From Marinilabiliales bacterium (lineage in GTDB: Bacteria > Bacteroidota > Bacteroidia > Bacteroidales > SZUA-534), in assembly GCA_003512955.1 (NCBI GenBank), contig DOTG01000014.1, positions 69,956 to 133,955 on the forward strand: a DNA stretch of 64,000 nucleotides. The letters run 5' to 3'. Every line of letters starts with the position of its first letter. Position 1 is the stretch's first letter. This document shows positions 33,416-42,032 of the stretch, piece by piece. Under the pieces are notes generated by a model. The model saw only the letters and a list, made by a program, of their open reading frames with translations, had not been told where the DNA came from and searched no databases. Both the position numbers and the translations under genes were made by a program.

Positions 33416-34819
33416 ATGGAAAGAGTATATTGTAATCTTGGAATGGATGCAAAACAACTGAGGGGAAAATTCAGAAAAATGAAACAAAAAGGCTTTTTCA
33501 ATAATTTGATAAAGAAGCTTCTAGGGGAAAGAGACATAGATGATGAGATTGTATTGGAAATGCAAAAGAGAACTGCCCTCAACCTCAGGTTTCTGAACAT
33601 TTCTGTTTTTATTATTATTTTCAGCTTTGTTTTTATCGATAAAACCATCATCGACGATATTGAGGTTTACCGAAAAACAAATATCCTCAGGGTGATTTAT
33701 CTTTCCATTATTGTCATTCCGCTCATTTGGTTTTCATTTAAAGCAGATGTGCAAAAATTTACACAGCTCCTGCTCATTTTCAATGCTTTGAGTTTGGGAT
33801 TGTTTTTAGGTGTTCTTTCTTATTTTGTCCGGGAATATCCGGTGGCATTATTTCACAATACCGTCTCTATTTTTCTGTTGAATATTTGCCTCTATGTGGT
33901 TTTTAGCATCCGTATTAGATATGCTATTGTTCTTTCGGCTCTATTCTTATTTTTCATCAATTTTAATTATTCTTCTTTTTATGAAGCTGTTGGGCAGGTA
34001 GCTATTAATTTATGGTTTATTATAGTTACTATAGTTGGCACTCAGGTAGCAAAGGTAATGGACTCCATGTTAAAAAGGGCTATCCAGATGAATATGGATA
34101 TGAAAAAAGCTAATCAATCGAAATACAAACTGTTCAGTATGGTTTCGCACGATTTAAAAAACATGATTGCTGCCCAATATACCATTGCTGATTATTTAAA
34201 AGATGACGATGAATCAACAACCGCCACCGATAGAAACCGCATGGTTGATCTTTTACACTGTTCGGCAGAGGATGTATTAAATTTGTTTGAAGACCTCTTG
34301 GTTTGGATCAAGACCCAGATCGAGGCCATCCATCCCTTGTTTAAAGCAGTTGATGTAGAAGGATTTCATCGGTCTATCGTTAGCCAAATGCAACCTGCTC
34401 TGGAAACCAAACAAGTGGAATTGCAAATCACCACAGAAGTTGCGCACGAAATGGTTACCGATGCCAATATCCTGGGTCTTATTTTACGAAATATTTTAGG
34501 GAATTCCATCAAATATTCTCATTCCAATTCAGCCATTCAGTTCCATTACACGGTTCAGAAAAATGCCATAACCTATCAGATCATTGATACAGGAATTGGT
34601 ATGACCGAGGAAAAACTGAACCACCTCTTCAATCCGGAACAGGTTCAGTCCGAGGCAGGAACCAAAGGCGAAAAAGGCACCGGCTTGGGGTTGCTCCTTA
34701 CCAAAGAACTAGTGACGTTGTTACACGGAACATTATCAATAAAAAGTACCCCACAGCAAGGAACTCAGGTGATGGTGACACTTCCAAACCAGGTAATTCA
34801 CCTAGAAGTTAAAGCCTAA
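33416..34819 (+). CDS. Membrane sensor histidine kinase
   Basis: The 467-aa protein has about six membrane helices (roughly residues 60-77, 92-108, 115-136, 148-165, 168-184 and 193-212). The HisKA domain has FSMVSHDLKNMIAAQY (His245 in this numbering), and the HATPase domain has RNILGNSIKYSH, DTGIGMTEEKL and GTGLGLLLTKEL. The start is uncertain; ATGs at 33443 and 33479 are also possible, and no promoter decides between them. It resembles the kinase at 10832-12226 in layout but not in membrane sequence. It has no adjacent response regulator and converges on the PepSY gene with 19 bp between them. Confidence 0.85.
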   Translation: MERVYCNLGMDAKQLRGKFRKMKQKGFFNNLIKKLLGERDIDDEIVLEMQKRTALNLRFLNISVFIIIFSFVFIDKTIIDDIEVYRKTNILRVIYLSIIVIPLIWFSFKADVQKFTQLLLIFNALSLGLFLGVLSYFVREYPVALFHNTVSIFLLNICLYVVFSIRIRYAIVLSALFLFFINFNYSSFYEAVGQVAINLWFIIVTIVGTQVAKVMDSMLKRAIQMNMDMKKANQSKYKLFSMVSHDLKNMIAAQYTIADYLKDDDESTTATDRNRMVDLLHCSAEDVLNLFEDLLVWIKTQIEAIHPLFKAVDVEGFHRSIVSQMQPALETKQVELQITTEVAHEMVTDANILGLILRNILGNSIKYSHSNSAIQFHYTVQKNAITYQIIDTGIGMTEEKLNHLFNPEQVQSEAGTKGEKGTGLGLLLTKELVTLLHGTLSIKSTPQQGTQVMVTLPNQVIHLEVKA

Positions 34820-34838
34820 AATCATGTATTTTAGGTGC

Positions 34839-36386
34839 TTATGCATTAGCTATCCTGTTTTTGTTTTTTGTTTTATATTTTTTCCGCCACAGCAAGTAAC
34901 CGCTGATAACCACCACAATTCCTGCCATGCCGCTCAGTGGAACCAACAGGATGTAAAATATCCCCAAAATGTTTTGAAAAATCCGCCCTGTATGCACCTC
35001 CAATGAAAAATTCCACAAAGAAATCCCGCATTCTCCCAGTATATTTTGGGGCATTTTGGGGAAACTTTTTTGATGATAAAGCGGAAGTATTCCTTGGTCG
35101 TAATCAACCATGTACTCATTTCCCTGGGTATCTTTAATAAACCCGCTCACTTTAAAATCGCCGATGGGGCGGCTACCGGTTTGTTCTTTGTAAACAGTTC
35201 CCAATGGGTAATTTATAATTTCAGGAAAAGAGGGGTGCCACAAAAAAAGGCCACTGAACGAACCAATCAAATAGGCACCATCGCGGTAAGGTTCAAAGGT
35301 ATTGATACCCATTACACTTACAGGCGGTTGTATATTCATGAATTGGGGCTGGTAGTTCTTTTTGTTCATATAAAACATTCCTTCTGAAGTTGACAGTAGA
35401 AAAACCTGCCTGTCAGGATCGTAATGAAGATCCCGGAGTTTATCGTACCAAGGATTGGGTTGATCGAGGTGCGAAAATTTTAAAGGAGTTACCCGGGTGT
35501 TTGCTATGGTGATTAAAAGCGGTGGCCGCAGGAACATGCCCGTAAAAAACAAAATTACCAGAAAGGCAAAGAACCAAGCCCCTGTTTTGTTGTGCCATTT
35601 CAGCGACCATTTGTTTACTGAAACCAGCTTTTTAGCTGTTTTGTTGCGGTTTTTCCTGCGTTTAATCCAACCCGGAAAAAAGAAATAGATGATTCCTGTT
35701 GTTGACAAGAAGATGGTTATCAGTCCTAGAAAGTCAACAAATAATTGACCGGGTAATCCAAAAATTTCACCGGAATGTATTTGCCACATCGTTTCAAACA
35801 TTCCAACATCGTTCTGGTAGCCCACAGGAGCATTTATTTCTATCCGTTCAAACCGGGTGTAACATCCTTCCGATTTTCCTTTAAATAAATAAGAGCGGTT
35901 CAAGGCAAATACCGAGTCTCCAATACTTTCGACAGCCACAAATCGGGGCATGTCAGGGCTGAGGTCAAATTTTTTCCAGACCTTTTGGACAGTATCGTAC
36001 GCGTACAGCCCAAAAAGAGAAGCAGCATAAAGATCGCCATTTGGTGTGCGGTGTATATCAAAAACCTTCCGGTAGTCCGACCCTTGAGGAAATCCGACAT
36101 GGAGGGGGCGGTAGTTTTTAAAGGTGGAATCGGTTACCCAAATGCCAATGTTCCCATAAACGATAATGCTATCGTTGGATATTATCAGGTTTCCTTTGAG
36201 GGCAGCGTTGTTCCAGTTTTTATACGAATATACCTCGGGCATGTATTTGCGTTGAATATCGATGCCGGCAAAGAGTTCCCGGTGATTCATCACAATGCCT
36301 GTGATGCCAAAATATAAAAGGATAAAAGAGAGGATCAGTCCCGGCCAGCGGTGCAATTTCTTATATAAATTCAACCAATAATTCAT
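34839..36386 (-). CDS. PepSY-associated membrane protein
   Basis: The 515-aa protein begins with a membrane helix typical of PepSY_TM proteins (NLYKKLHRWPGLILSFILLYFGITGIVMNH cut in two by the first helix). It has a large periplasmic part with repeated beta motifs (SIIVYGNIGIWVTD, DLYAASLFGLYAYDT), two central helices near residues 210-235 and 270-290, a second periplasmic part and a last helix near 470-500. Such proteins are often tied to iron uptake or ferric/flavin reduction at the membrane. It lies 13 bp downstream of an Rrf2 regulator with three clustered cysteines, so iron or redox control is likely. Confidence 0.78.
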   Translation of the reverse strand: MNYWLNLYKKLHRWPGLILSFILLYFGITGIVMNHRELFAGIDIQRKYMPEVYSYKNWNNAALKGNLIISNDSIIVYGNIGIWVTDSTFKNYRPLHVGFPQGSDYRKVFDIHRTPNGDLYAASLFGLYAYDTVQKVWKKFDLSPDMPRFVAVESIGDSVFALNRSYLFKGKSEGCYTRFERIEINAPVGYQNDVGMFETMWQIHSGEIFGLPGQLFVDFLGLITIFLSTTGIIYFFFPGWIKRRKNRNKTAKKLVSVNKWSLKWHNKTGAWFFAFLVILFFTGMFLRPPLLITIANTRVTPLKFSHLDQPNPWYDKLRDLHYDPDRQVFLLSTSEGMFYMNKKNYQPQFMNIQPPVSVMGINTFEPYRDGAYLIGSFSGLFLWHPSFPEIINYPLGTVYKEQTGSRPIGDFKVSGFIKDTQGNEYMVDYDQGILPLYHQKSFPKMPQNILGECGISLWNFSLEVHTGRIFQNILGIFYILLVPLSGMAGIVVVISGYLLWRKKYKTKNKNRIANA

Positions 36387-36399
36387 GCAGGCAGAGAGC

Positions 36400-36846
36400 T
36401 TAATTCAGGAAGGAAACCCGGTTCAGAACCGCTTTACCTTCGGAAACTTTACGAGATAGTGAGTGGATGGTTTCTGATTGAGCAATAGCAAAAAAACCGT
36501 CACGGATAGTGCGGTATTTGTCGTGCATCGGACACGGATTTGCATCGCTGCAGTTTTTTAATCCAAAGCCGCATTTGTGAAAAATAGATTCACCCTCCAT
36601 CACCTGAATCACTTGGAAAAGGGTCATTTGATCCGATGTTTCTGTAAAAAAGAAACCACCGCCCCTTCCTTTCATCGAGGCGATGATGCGGTGTTTGGTC
36701 AGTGTTTGAAGGACTTTTGCAGTAAAAGCTTCAGGAGCCTCAATCTCTTTGGCAATTTCAACCACCCCGGTCCGTTTGTCCTGCCAGTTTTGGAGCTGGA
36801 TAAATACCAATGCACGGATGGCATATTCTGTACTTTTTGCTAACAT
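36400..36846 (-). CDS. Rrf2-family Fe-S transcriptional regulator
   Basis: The 148-aa protein starts MLAKSTEYAIRALVFIQLQ, the standard Rrf2 winged-helix opening. It has the recognition part EAPEAFTAKVLQTLTKHRII and the wing GRGGGFFF. Three cysteines in CGFGLKNCSDANPC (C-x6-C-x5-C) are placed where IscR, NsrR and RirA bind an iron-sulfur cluster. It should respond to iron, oxygen or nitric oxide; which one is not clear. It is the first gene of a two-gene operon with the PepSY membrane protein and has a promoter with a 100-nt leader (36947-36975). Confidence 0.88.
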   Translation of the reverse strand: MLAKSTEYAIRALVFIQLQNWQDKRTGVVEIAKEIEAPEAFTAKVLQTLTKHRIIASMKGRGGGFFFTETSDQMTLFQVIQVMEGESIFHKCGFGLKNCSDANPCPMHDKYRTIRDGFFAIAQSETIHSLSRKVSEGKAVLNRVSFLN

Positions 36847-36946
36847 ATCTGTTTTATTTTTTTGTTTGAGTAATCTTTCTTAAGTTCATTTATTAATTCT
36901 TGCAGAATCGAGGTAATTCATCGTTTAAATTATATTAACAAGGTTG

Positions 36947-36975
36947 CAAAGATAAAAATAATTATAAAAGGACAA
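36947..36975 (-). promoter_or_regulatory. Promoter of the rrf2-PepSY operon
   Basis: On the minus strand TTG (36975-36973), 18 nt, then TATCTTTG (36954-36947). Transcription would start about 95 nt before the ATG at 36846, leaving space for regulator binding. Confidence 0.55.
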
Positions 36976-37212
36976 CAAGGTCTTTATATAATTTTTGTAC
37001 AAAAACCTTAAAATATCAATCAATGGCGACAAAAAATTTGAAATTAATATAACCGATTTTTACGGGGAATAATGCTACCTGGCAGAGTATTTCCCATTCC
37101 GTTTGTGAAAATTCCTTGCAGTTTAATAGATTCAGGAAGTCAGTATAAATTGTGTAGAACCAAGGTAAGACTAAGTAAGGAAAGAGCCTGTTAAGGGCAT
37201 TTAAAAGAATTA

Positions 37213-37242
37213 GGCAGAGCAACAACATCTTGCCGCTCTGCC
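37213..37242 (-). terminator. Terminator after the YceI-porin operon
   Basis: GGCAGAGC (37213-37220) and GCTCTGCC (37235-37242) form an 8-bp stem with a 14-nt loop. On the minus strand it is followed by TAATTCTTTT, a modest T-rich tail. Confidence 0.5.
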
Positions 37243-37263
37243 TTTAAATTAAAATATTTTTGT

Positions 37264-38532
37264 TTAAAAACTTATAGCTGCTTCAAGTACAAAGCCATTA
37301 AATTTTCCACCTTGGTAGGTTGTACCGGTAAAACCATCACCAGAATATGTCTGTTGAACGTACTCAGCCTTAGCAACTACGTTTTTGGTAAGAAACCAGC
37401 CTCCACCAAAATTAATTCTGTTTATGGAAATACTTTCGGCGTCTTCGGTTTGCTTTCCACTAACTTGGTTAAACCTTCCACCTAGATAAAACCGTTCCCT
37501 ACTACCAAAACGGTAAAGAGCTTCGGCAGCAATTTGTAAATAGTTTCCATTGTTATCTTCTTTCCCACCATTGGCGAGTTCAAAAATACCGAAAACCTCC
37601 AGACCATTATATTTAACAAACGGATTTACTTGTACGGCAGTAATTTGCTTAAAACCAGGATTAAATCGCCCGCTCCGGAAGTTATCATCTTCTCCATCAA
37701 CCACCATTACTGAGTAGTATCTTGCCCCAGAGCGATCGCCGGCATAAAGGTTACCTCCAGTAGATAACCCGTTGTTTAGGTACCACGACCCTGTTAGCCG
37801 GACCCTCAAATCGGTGCTCAATTGTTTATCGTAACCTAATTTTCCGAAAAATGATAGTTTGTTATCATAATTATAACGGCTATCAACAGTTACATTCTGA
37901 TTTAGTTTGCCATTGGTTGCACCAAGCACACCAATAAATCCATTGATATTTACCGTGACCTCACCAAAAGCCTCGGTAGAGAATGCATCCATAATATAAT
38001 TACCTACAAATGGATTGTAAATGGTACGAGCATTATCGCTTCTACGGAAATGGGCATCGCCATAGTTAAATTCATCCAAGCCAATACGGATGTTTGTAAT
38101 ATTCATGAGCCCTCCTAAAAAACCATCATAAATAAAATCAAGATTATCCATTTGAATGTAACCGCCTTTTACCCAAGCCTCGTTATGGTGCCGCGACGAA
38201 AGATACGTTCTCAAGTGCATTCTCATTCCGTCAGCCAACTGAACATCGAGATTCAGGTTGGCCGTTGGGAGATTGAAGTTTGAAACCAAATCATATAAGG
38301 TGTCTACTTCACTGCTGTGATCCAAACCCTGAAATTGCAAGGCAAAATCACCGCCAACACGTACTTTGAAACCATCATATTTTATGGTATCATCTTTTGG
38401 ATCCTCAAATACATTTAATCCGTCCTGATTGGCAGGCCTCCAATACTGTAATTGGTTTTGAGAACTAACTTGACCGTTAAACAGCAATAAAGTTATTACA
38501 AAGCTAATAACTGTTTTTATAGAAGTTTTCAT
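37264..38532 (-). CDS. Porin-like outer-membrane beta-barrel protein
   Basis: The 422-aa protein has a signal peptide (about 1-25, ending QVSSQNQ). An extended set of alternating strands follows, for example FKVRVGGDFALQFQGLDH, ADGMRMHLRTYLSSR and YLGGRFNQVSGKQ, and the protein ends in Phe (GFVLEAAISF). The layout suggests an anion- or general porin-like barrel. No family name is certain. It is the second gene of an operon with yceI, 22 bp downstream. Base composition is AT-rich relative to the topoisomerase genes. Confidence 0.72.
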   Translation of the reverse strand: MKTSIKTVISFVITLLLFNGQVSSQNQLQYWRPANQDGLNVFEDPKDDTIKYDGFKVRVGGDFALQFQGLDHSSEVDTLYDLVSNFNLPTANLNLDVQLADGMRMHLRTYLSSRHHNEAWVKGGYIQMDNLDFIYDGFLGGLMNITNIRIGLDEFNYGDAHFRRSDNARTIYNPFVGNYIMDAFSTEAFGEVTVNINGFIGVLGATNGKLNQNVTVDSRYNYDNKLSFFGKLGYDKQLSTDLRVRLTGSWYLNNGLSTGGNLYAGDRSGARYYSVMVVDGEDDNFRSGRFNPGFKQITAVQVNPFVKYNGLEVFGIFELANGGKEDNNGNYLQIAAEALYRFGSRERFYLGGRFNQVSGKQTEDAESISINRINFGGGWFLTKNVVAKAEYVQQTYSGDGFTGTTYQGGKFNGFVLEAAISF

Positions 38533-38554
38533 AAAGCAAAATGTTTAAAAATGA

Positions 38555-39124
38555 TTAATAATTGATAATTATGGTGTAAAGGATAGTTATTTCTTTTCCT
38601 GTTGTTATGGAGCCCATGAGTGCCGTTGGAGGAGCAATTTCAAAATTGGTCATATCAATTTTTTGTGTACCTTTTACTGTAAGCACTGATGAACTGGTAA
38701 ATAAATAATCTGCATCTACTGATATATTGTTAGTTTTTCCGGCAATTGTCAACTTACCATTACCTTTAATTTTACTTCCAGAAAATTCCGATGAAACAAG
38801 TTCGAACTTTATATCTGGGTATTTATCCGCTTTTAAGGCTTCATAAGTTTTGTTGTCCATTAAACTTTTTCCGCTTTTAATTGATTTTACTGGGACAGTC
38901 AATGATAAAAACTTTATTGAGGTAAGTTTTCCATTTTTGGGGTTTCCAGTTCCAGATAATTGTAATGTTGTAACGTCCGATTCCCAATCATGTAGAGAGG
39001 AGGTACCATTTATGGACATCATGCTTTTTGCATCTAGCTTTAACGGAACTTGGGCTTGAATCGGTGCTGTTGTTAGCAATGCGGAGAACAAAATAAAAAG
39101 GAATATAAATATTTTCTTTTTCAT
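38555..39124 (-). CDS. YceI-family periplasmic protein
   Basis: The 189-aa protein has a signal peptide ending near PIQAQ and a YceI-type lipocalin-like barrel: SINGTSSLHDWESDVTTLQL, then LTVPVKSIKSGKSLMDNKTY and the conserved KYPDIKFELV motif. The closing part has GKLTIAGKTNNISV. YceI proteins bind isoprenoid-type lipids such as polyprenyl pyrophosphate in the structures known. Expression is probably controlled at the palindrome 39219-39234 upstream. It is the first gene of the operon with the porin-like gene. Confidence 0.88.
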   Translation of the reverse strand: MKKKIFIFLFILFSALLTTAPIQAQVPLKLDAKSMMSINGTSSLHDWESDVTTLQLSGTGNPKNGKLTSIKFLSLTVPVKSIKSGKSLMDNKTYEALKADKYPDIKFELVSSEFSGSKIKGNGKLTIAGKTNNISVDADYLFTSSSVLTVKGTQKIDMTNFEIAPPTALMGSITTGKEITILYTIIINY

Positions 39125-39199
39125 CGTTGTAAGATTTAATTATTGGGCATATCGTCAAAAACGACACATGTGTTTTTGTAATATTATTCGATCGCAATA

Positions 39200-39234
39200 C
39201 AAAAATATCAAATATATACGGATATTAATATCCG
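39200..39234 (-). promoter_or_regulatory. YceI -7 box with upstream 16-bp palindrome
   Basis: The minus strand has TATTTTTG (39207-39200), a full TAnnTTTG box. The perfect palindrome CGGATATTAATATCCG lies at 39219-39234, about where the spacer and -33 region would be. It could be an operator that blocks polymerase. The binding protein is unknown; the nearby Rrf2 regulator is one candidate. Confidence 0.5.
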
Positions 39235-39404
39235 ATATTATAAAATAATTAATTAGTATATCTAATACAAAAAGCGAAAAACTAAACGAATGATAGATAA
39301 TTTTTAAACGGGTGGATACTGATAACCTAAGATTATAATTGCTACCCAAATCATTCAAGGTGGAGAGACGAATAATCTATAACTTTGGTAGATACTTCGC
39401 AGGA

Positions 39405-39452
39405 ATAAAAAATCAGCATCAGTATTTGTATTCTAAAACTACTGATGCTGAT
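39405..39452 (-). terminator. Terminator of the cytidylate-kinase-like gene
   Basis: ATCAGCATCAGTA (39412-39424) and TACTGATGCTGAT (39440-39452) form a perfect 13-bp stem with a 15-nt loop; on the minus strand a T run follows. Confidence 0.75.
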
Positions 39453-39507
39453 AACTCTCAGAGTGTGTGAATGTATCTGAAATCCCGTTTAAACCAACGG
39501 GTAAGGT

Positions 39508-40203
39508 TTACAATTGTATGTTTTTATGTTTTGCCAGTTCCAGGATTATCTGCATGGTTTGATGCACACTATACGATTGACGGTTAAGTGTAGCATCGAA
39601 CAGGTAATCGAGGTTCCCAGGCGTTTTGTCTAAAAAGGTATAAAACAATTTGTGCCGTTTTTCATCGGTATCAATGGCCCATTCTTCGGCCTCCTCAATG
39701 GTTGTTTTTTGGTTGGCCATAATGGTTTCAATCCGCCAGTAGAAAGGGGCTGTCAAGCGGATGTTCAATACATTGGGCTGTTCTTGCAGAATGGCAGCGC
39801 CTGCCCGGCCTATCAAAATAATATGTCCTTGGCGGCATAGCGAGATCATCACCTCTTTAATGGTATTTTTAATTTTTACGTCATTCACGTGGGTTTTGCT
39901 AAAGGCCACAAACATATCAATGAATGTACTTTTTTCCTGTCCTTTGTAAAAATGTTCAATTTTTGATGGGTGCAGGTTTAGCTCTTTGGCCGATTTTTCA
40001 AGAATTTCTTTGTCGATGCAGCGCCAAGGGCTGTCTTTGTGCATGCTGTTCAGCTCACTGGCCAGCAGTTTGCCGATTTTTTTCGCCTCGCATCCCGCCT
40101 GTCGCGAAATAGTGATAACCGGCCCAAACTGGTTTTTCAGGTTCAATCGGTTCGATGATTCCTGGTACCTGTTTTCGAAGTATTTAAAGAGTACATTGTC
40201 CAT
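39508..40203 (-). CDS. Cytidylate kinase-like family protein
   Basis: The 231-aa protein matches the Cytidylate_kin2-like family. The P-loop-type start is VITISRQAGCEAKKIGKLLA, and GHIILIGRAGAAIL and NIRLTAPFYWRIETIM form the core strands. The LID-like segment is DTDEKRHKLFYTFLDKTPGN. Members are P-loop NTPases related to CMP kinase, but this family usually accompanies a separate true cmk and its substrate is not established. A GGAGG lies 7 nt before the ATG, unusual in a phylum that mostly lacks Shine-Dalgarno sites. A strong terminator follows. Confidence 0.8.
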   Translation of the reverse strand: MDNVLFKYFENRYQESSNRLNLKNQFGPVITISRQAGCEAKKIGKLLASELNSMHKDSPWRCIDKEILEKSAKELNLHPSKIEHFYKGQEKSTFIDMFVAFSKTHVNDVKIKNTIKEVMISLCRQGHIILIGRAGAAILQEQPNVLNIRLTAPFYWRIETIMANQKTTIEEAEEWAIDTDEKRHKLFYTFLDKTPGNLDYLFDATLNRQSYSVHQTMQIILELAKHKNIQL

Positions 40204-40436
40204 AAGAAACCTCCATTTTACCGGTTTAAATTCGTTGTGTTAAGTTAATAAAAATGAGCTTTGTAGTCAAGTATTTTCGCCATTATCTTTTATCCCGGGT
40301 CAATTTTATTATTTTGAACATATAAACAGAAGCGTTGGGGGCAACAAAGAGGATTTATAACCTGACATTTACGATTGTAATTGTATGAAATTGGCGGCTT
40401 TTTGTGAATGAAAGGTCAACCATCTTTCGAAATAAA

Positions 40437-40444
40437 TATCTTTG
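40437..40444 (+). promoter_or_regulatory. -7 box of mnmA
   Basis: TATCTTTG lies 21 nt before the ATG at 40466 and fits TAnnTTTG. It overlaps the alternative start at 40442, which argues for the later ATG. Confidence 0.45.
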
Positions 40445-40465
40445 TCTTTTATTTTTTTGGCAGCG

Positions 40466-41533
40466 ATGAATAATAACCGGGTTTTATTGGGGATGAGCGG
40501 AGGCATTGATAGTTCGGTGGCGGCCATGTTGCTTAAGGAACAGGGGTTTGATGTGATGGGCGTGACGTTACGGTTGTGGTCAATGGCTGATGGACTTCAT
40601 TCCATTTCAGAGCCGGCATACCTTACCGAAGCCCGCTATCTGGCTGCCAAAATTGGTATCCCGCATCAGGTGGTAGATGTCCGTCCCGATTTTTATGAAA
40701 AGGTGATAACCTATTTTAAAGAGGAATACCTGCGCGGGAAAACGCCCAACCCATGTGCCAAATGCAACGTGGTACTGAAATGGGAGGTTTTGAACCGCGA
40801 GGCTATAAAAAACCGATGTACTTACATTGCCACTGGGCATTATGTAAATAAATGGGAATCCAATCAGCGGGTTTACATCACCAGGGGTGTGGATACCGAT
40901 AAGGAACAATCCTTCTTTTTATGGGGATTGACACACGGGATTCTTAAAAAAGCAATGTTCCCTTTGGGGCAAATGACCAAACAAAAGGTACGCAATATTG
41001 CCGTTGACAGAGGTTTTAAAGTGCTTGATGATAAAAAGGAGAGTGCCGGTGTTTGTTTTATCCCTGATGGAAATTACCATTCCTTATTAATTGGATTAAT
41101 GCAAAAAGAGGGTCTAAAACCTCAGAAGGGATGGTTTGTTGATTCGAATGGAGATTTTATAGGTTACCATAAAGGTTTCCCGTTTTATACCGTGGGTCAA
41201 CGCCGGGGATTAGGGTTGTCGCCAACTGAACCGTGGTATGTAACCAAAATTGATGCTTTACAAAACCAGATCGTACTGGGCAAGCAGGCCGATTTGTTTC
41301 AGAAACAAATGGTGGTTGAAAATTATCATTTGCTGTATCCTGATGATTTTGAACAGGAGGTTATTACCCGCATCCGCTACCGGAAACAATCGGCCCCCAG
41401 CAGGGTGACTATTTTAGACGAAAAGAATCTATTGGTGGAATTCAATCAACCCGAATGGAGCATTGCCCCGGGACAGACCGCTGCCTTTTATTCGGGAGAC
41501 AAACTGTTGGGTGGCGGGTATATTAAGCGATAA
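40466..41533 (+). CDS. mnmA: tRNA-specific 2-thiouridylase MnmA
   Basis: The start is the ATG at 40466 (MNNNRVLLGMSGGIDSSVAA), because a -7 box overlaps the in-frame codon at 40442. The 355-aa protein has the PP-loop SGGIDSS, the catalytic cysteine loop TPNPCAKCN, the second catalytic cysteine in GVCFIPDGNY, and the tRNA-binding strand VGQRRGLGLS. MnmA puts the 2-thio group on U34 of tRNAs for Lys, Glu and Gln with ATP and a sulfur relay. All key residues are present. It stands alone as a single-gene unit. Confidence 0.93.
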   Translation: MNNNRVLLGMSGGIDSSVAAMLLKEQGFDVMGVTLRLWSMADGLHSISEPAYLTEARYLAAKIGIPHQVVDVRPDFYEKVITYFKEEYLRGKTPNPCAKCNVVLKWEVLNREAIKNRCTYIATGHYVNKWESNQRVYITRGVDTDKEQSFFLWGLTHGILKKAMFPLGQMTKQKVRNIAVDRGFKVLDDKKESAGVCFIPDGNYHSLLIGLMQKEGLKPQKGWFVDSNGDFIGYHKGFPFYTVGQRRGLGLSPTEPWYVTKIDALQNQIVLGKQADLFQKQMVVENYHLLYPDDFEQEVITRIRYRKQSAPSRVTILDEKNLLVEFNQPEWSIAPGQTAAFYSGDKLLGGGYIKR

Positions 41534-41646
41534 TAAATCATTATTTCTGGTGTTTTTACCATTTGACAACAAAAAAGTTGTGTTATTTCAATTTTTGGCT
41601 TGGAATCTCAAATGCATGATTTTATAAGGGAGTGATTTGGTTGCAT

Positions 41647-41654
41647 TACTTTTG
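41647..41654 (+). promoter_or_regulatory. -7 box of the NifX-like/thioredoxin unit
   Basis: TACTTTTG fits TAnnTTTG and lies 23 nt before the ATG at 41678. Confidence 0.4.
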
Positions 41655-41677
41655 CTGCTGTTAAAAAATGGAATACA

Positions 41678-42010
41678 ATGGCAAAAGTGGCAATACCTGT
41701 TGAGAAAGATTGTTTGAGTACCAACTTTGGCGTTTGCACCCATTATGCCCTGTTTACCATTGAACATGCAAAGGTGGTGGATACCCTACTGGTGCAACCA
41801 AACTTTTCAAGCATCGAAAAGTTTGCTTCTTGGTTTAAAGGTTTGGAGGTAACCGACGTGGTTACCTATAAAATTAATCCTGAAATCATTCATTCCTTTA
41901 TTAAAAACAAGATAAATGTGTTTGTGGGGACTACCCAAATGGCGCCTGAATTACTGATTCAGGATTACATCAACGGGAAGCTCCAGTCAAATACATCGGC
42001 TTTGGAATAG
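41678..42010 (+). CDS. NifX/NifB-type FeMo-co-binding domain protein
   Basis: The 110-aa protein is a single dinitrogenase iron-molybdenum cofactor-binding domain (PF02579-like). It opens MAKVAIPVEKDCLSTNFGVC with the HYALFTIE strand and has IEKFASWFKGLEVTDVV and INVFVGTTQMAPELLIQDYI. No nif genes are near. In non-fixing bacteria these small proteins are thought to handle Fe-S clusters or molybdenum-type clusters, without firm proof. It is followed after 22 bp by a thioredoxin-like gene and shares its promoter, which suggests a redox or metal-cluster role. Confidence 0.8.
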   Translation: MAKVAIPVEKDCLSTNFGVCTHYALFTIEHAKVVDTLLVQPNFSSIEKFASWFKGLEVTDVVTYKINPEIIHSFIKNKINVFVGTTQMAPELLIQDYINGKLQSNTSALE

Positions 42011-42032
42011 TTAACTTTTAAAAATTAGAAAT

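Larger units (their letters stand above)
36847..37263. other. Intergenic region
   Basis: The 417-bp gap holds the Rrf2 promoter near 36947-36975 and a hairpin terminator at 37213-37242 for the porin operon. A 70-codon minus-strand ORF at 37016-37228 has no family features and overlaps the terminator, so it is left out. Confidence 0.55.
39125..39507. other. Intergenic region with YceI operator and kinase terminator
   Basis: The 383-bp gap is very AT-rich. It contains the YceI promoter/operator (39200-39234), a short palindrome ACACATGTGT (39164-39173) within the presumed leader, and the terminator of the cytidylate-kinase-like gene at 39405-39452. Nothing else is seen. Confidence 0.55.

Noticed and set aside
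37016..37228. A 70-codon minus-strand ORF between rrf2 and the porin gene
   Set aside because: It overlaps a terminator, has no recognisable domain and no promoter or binding site of its own.
39164..39173. Palindrome ACACATGTGT upstream of yceI
   Set aside because: It is short and in the presumed leader, so it is likely a chance feature; the 16-bp palindrome nearby is a better operator candidate.
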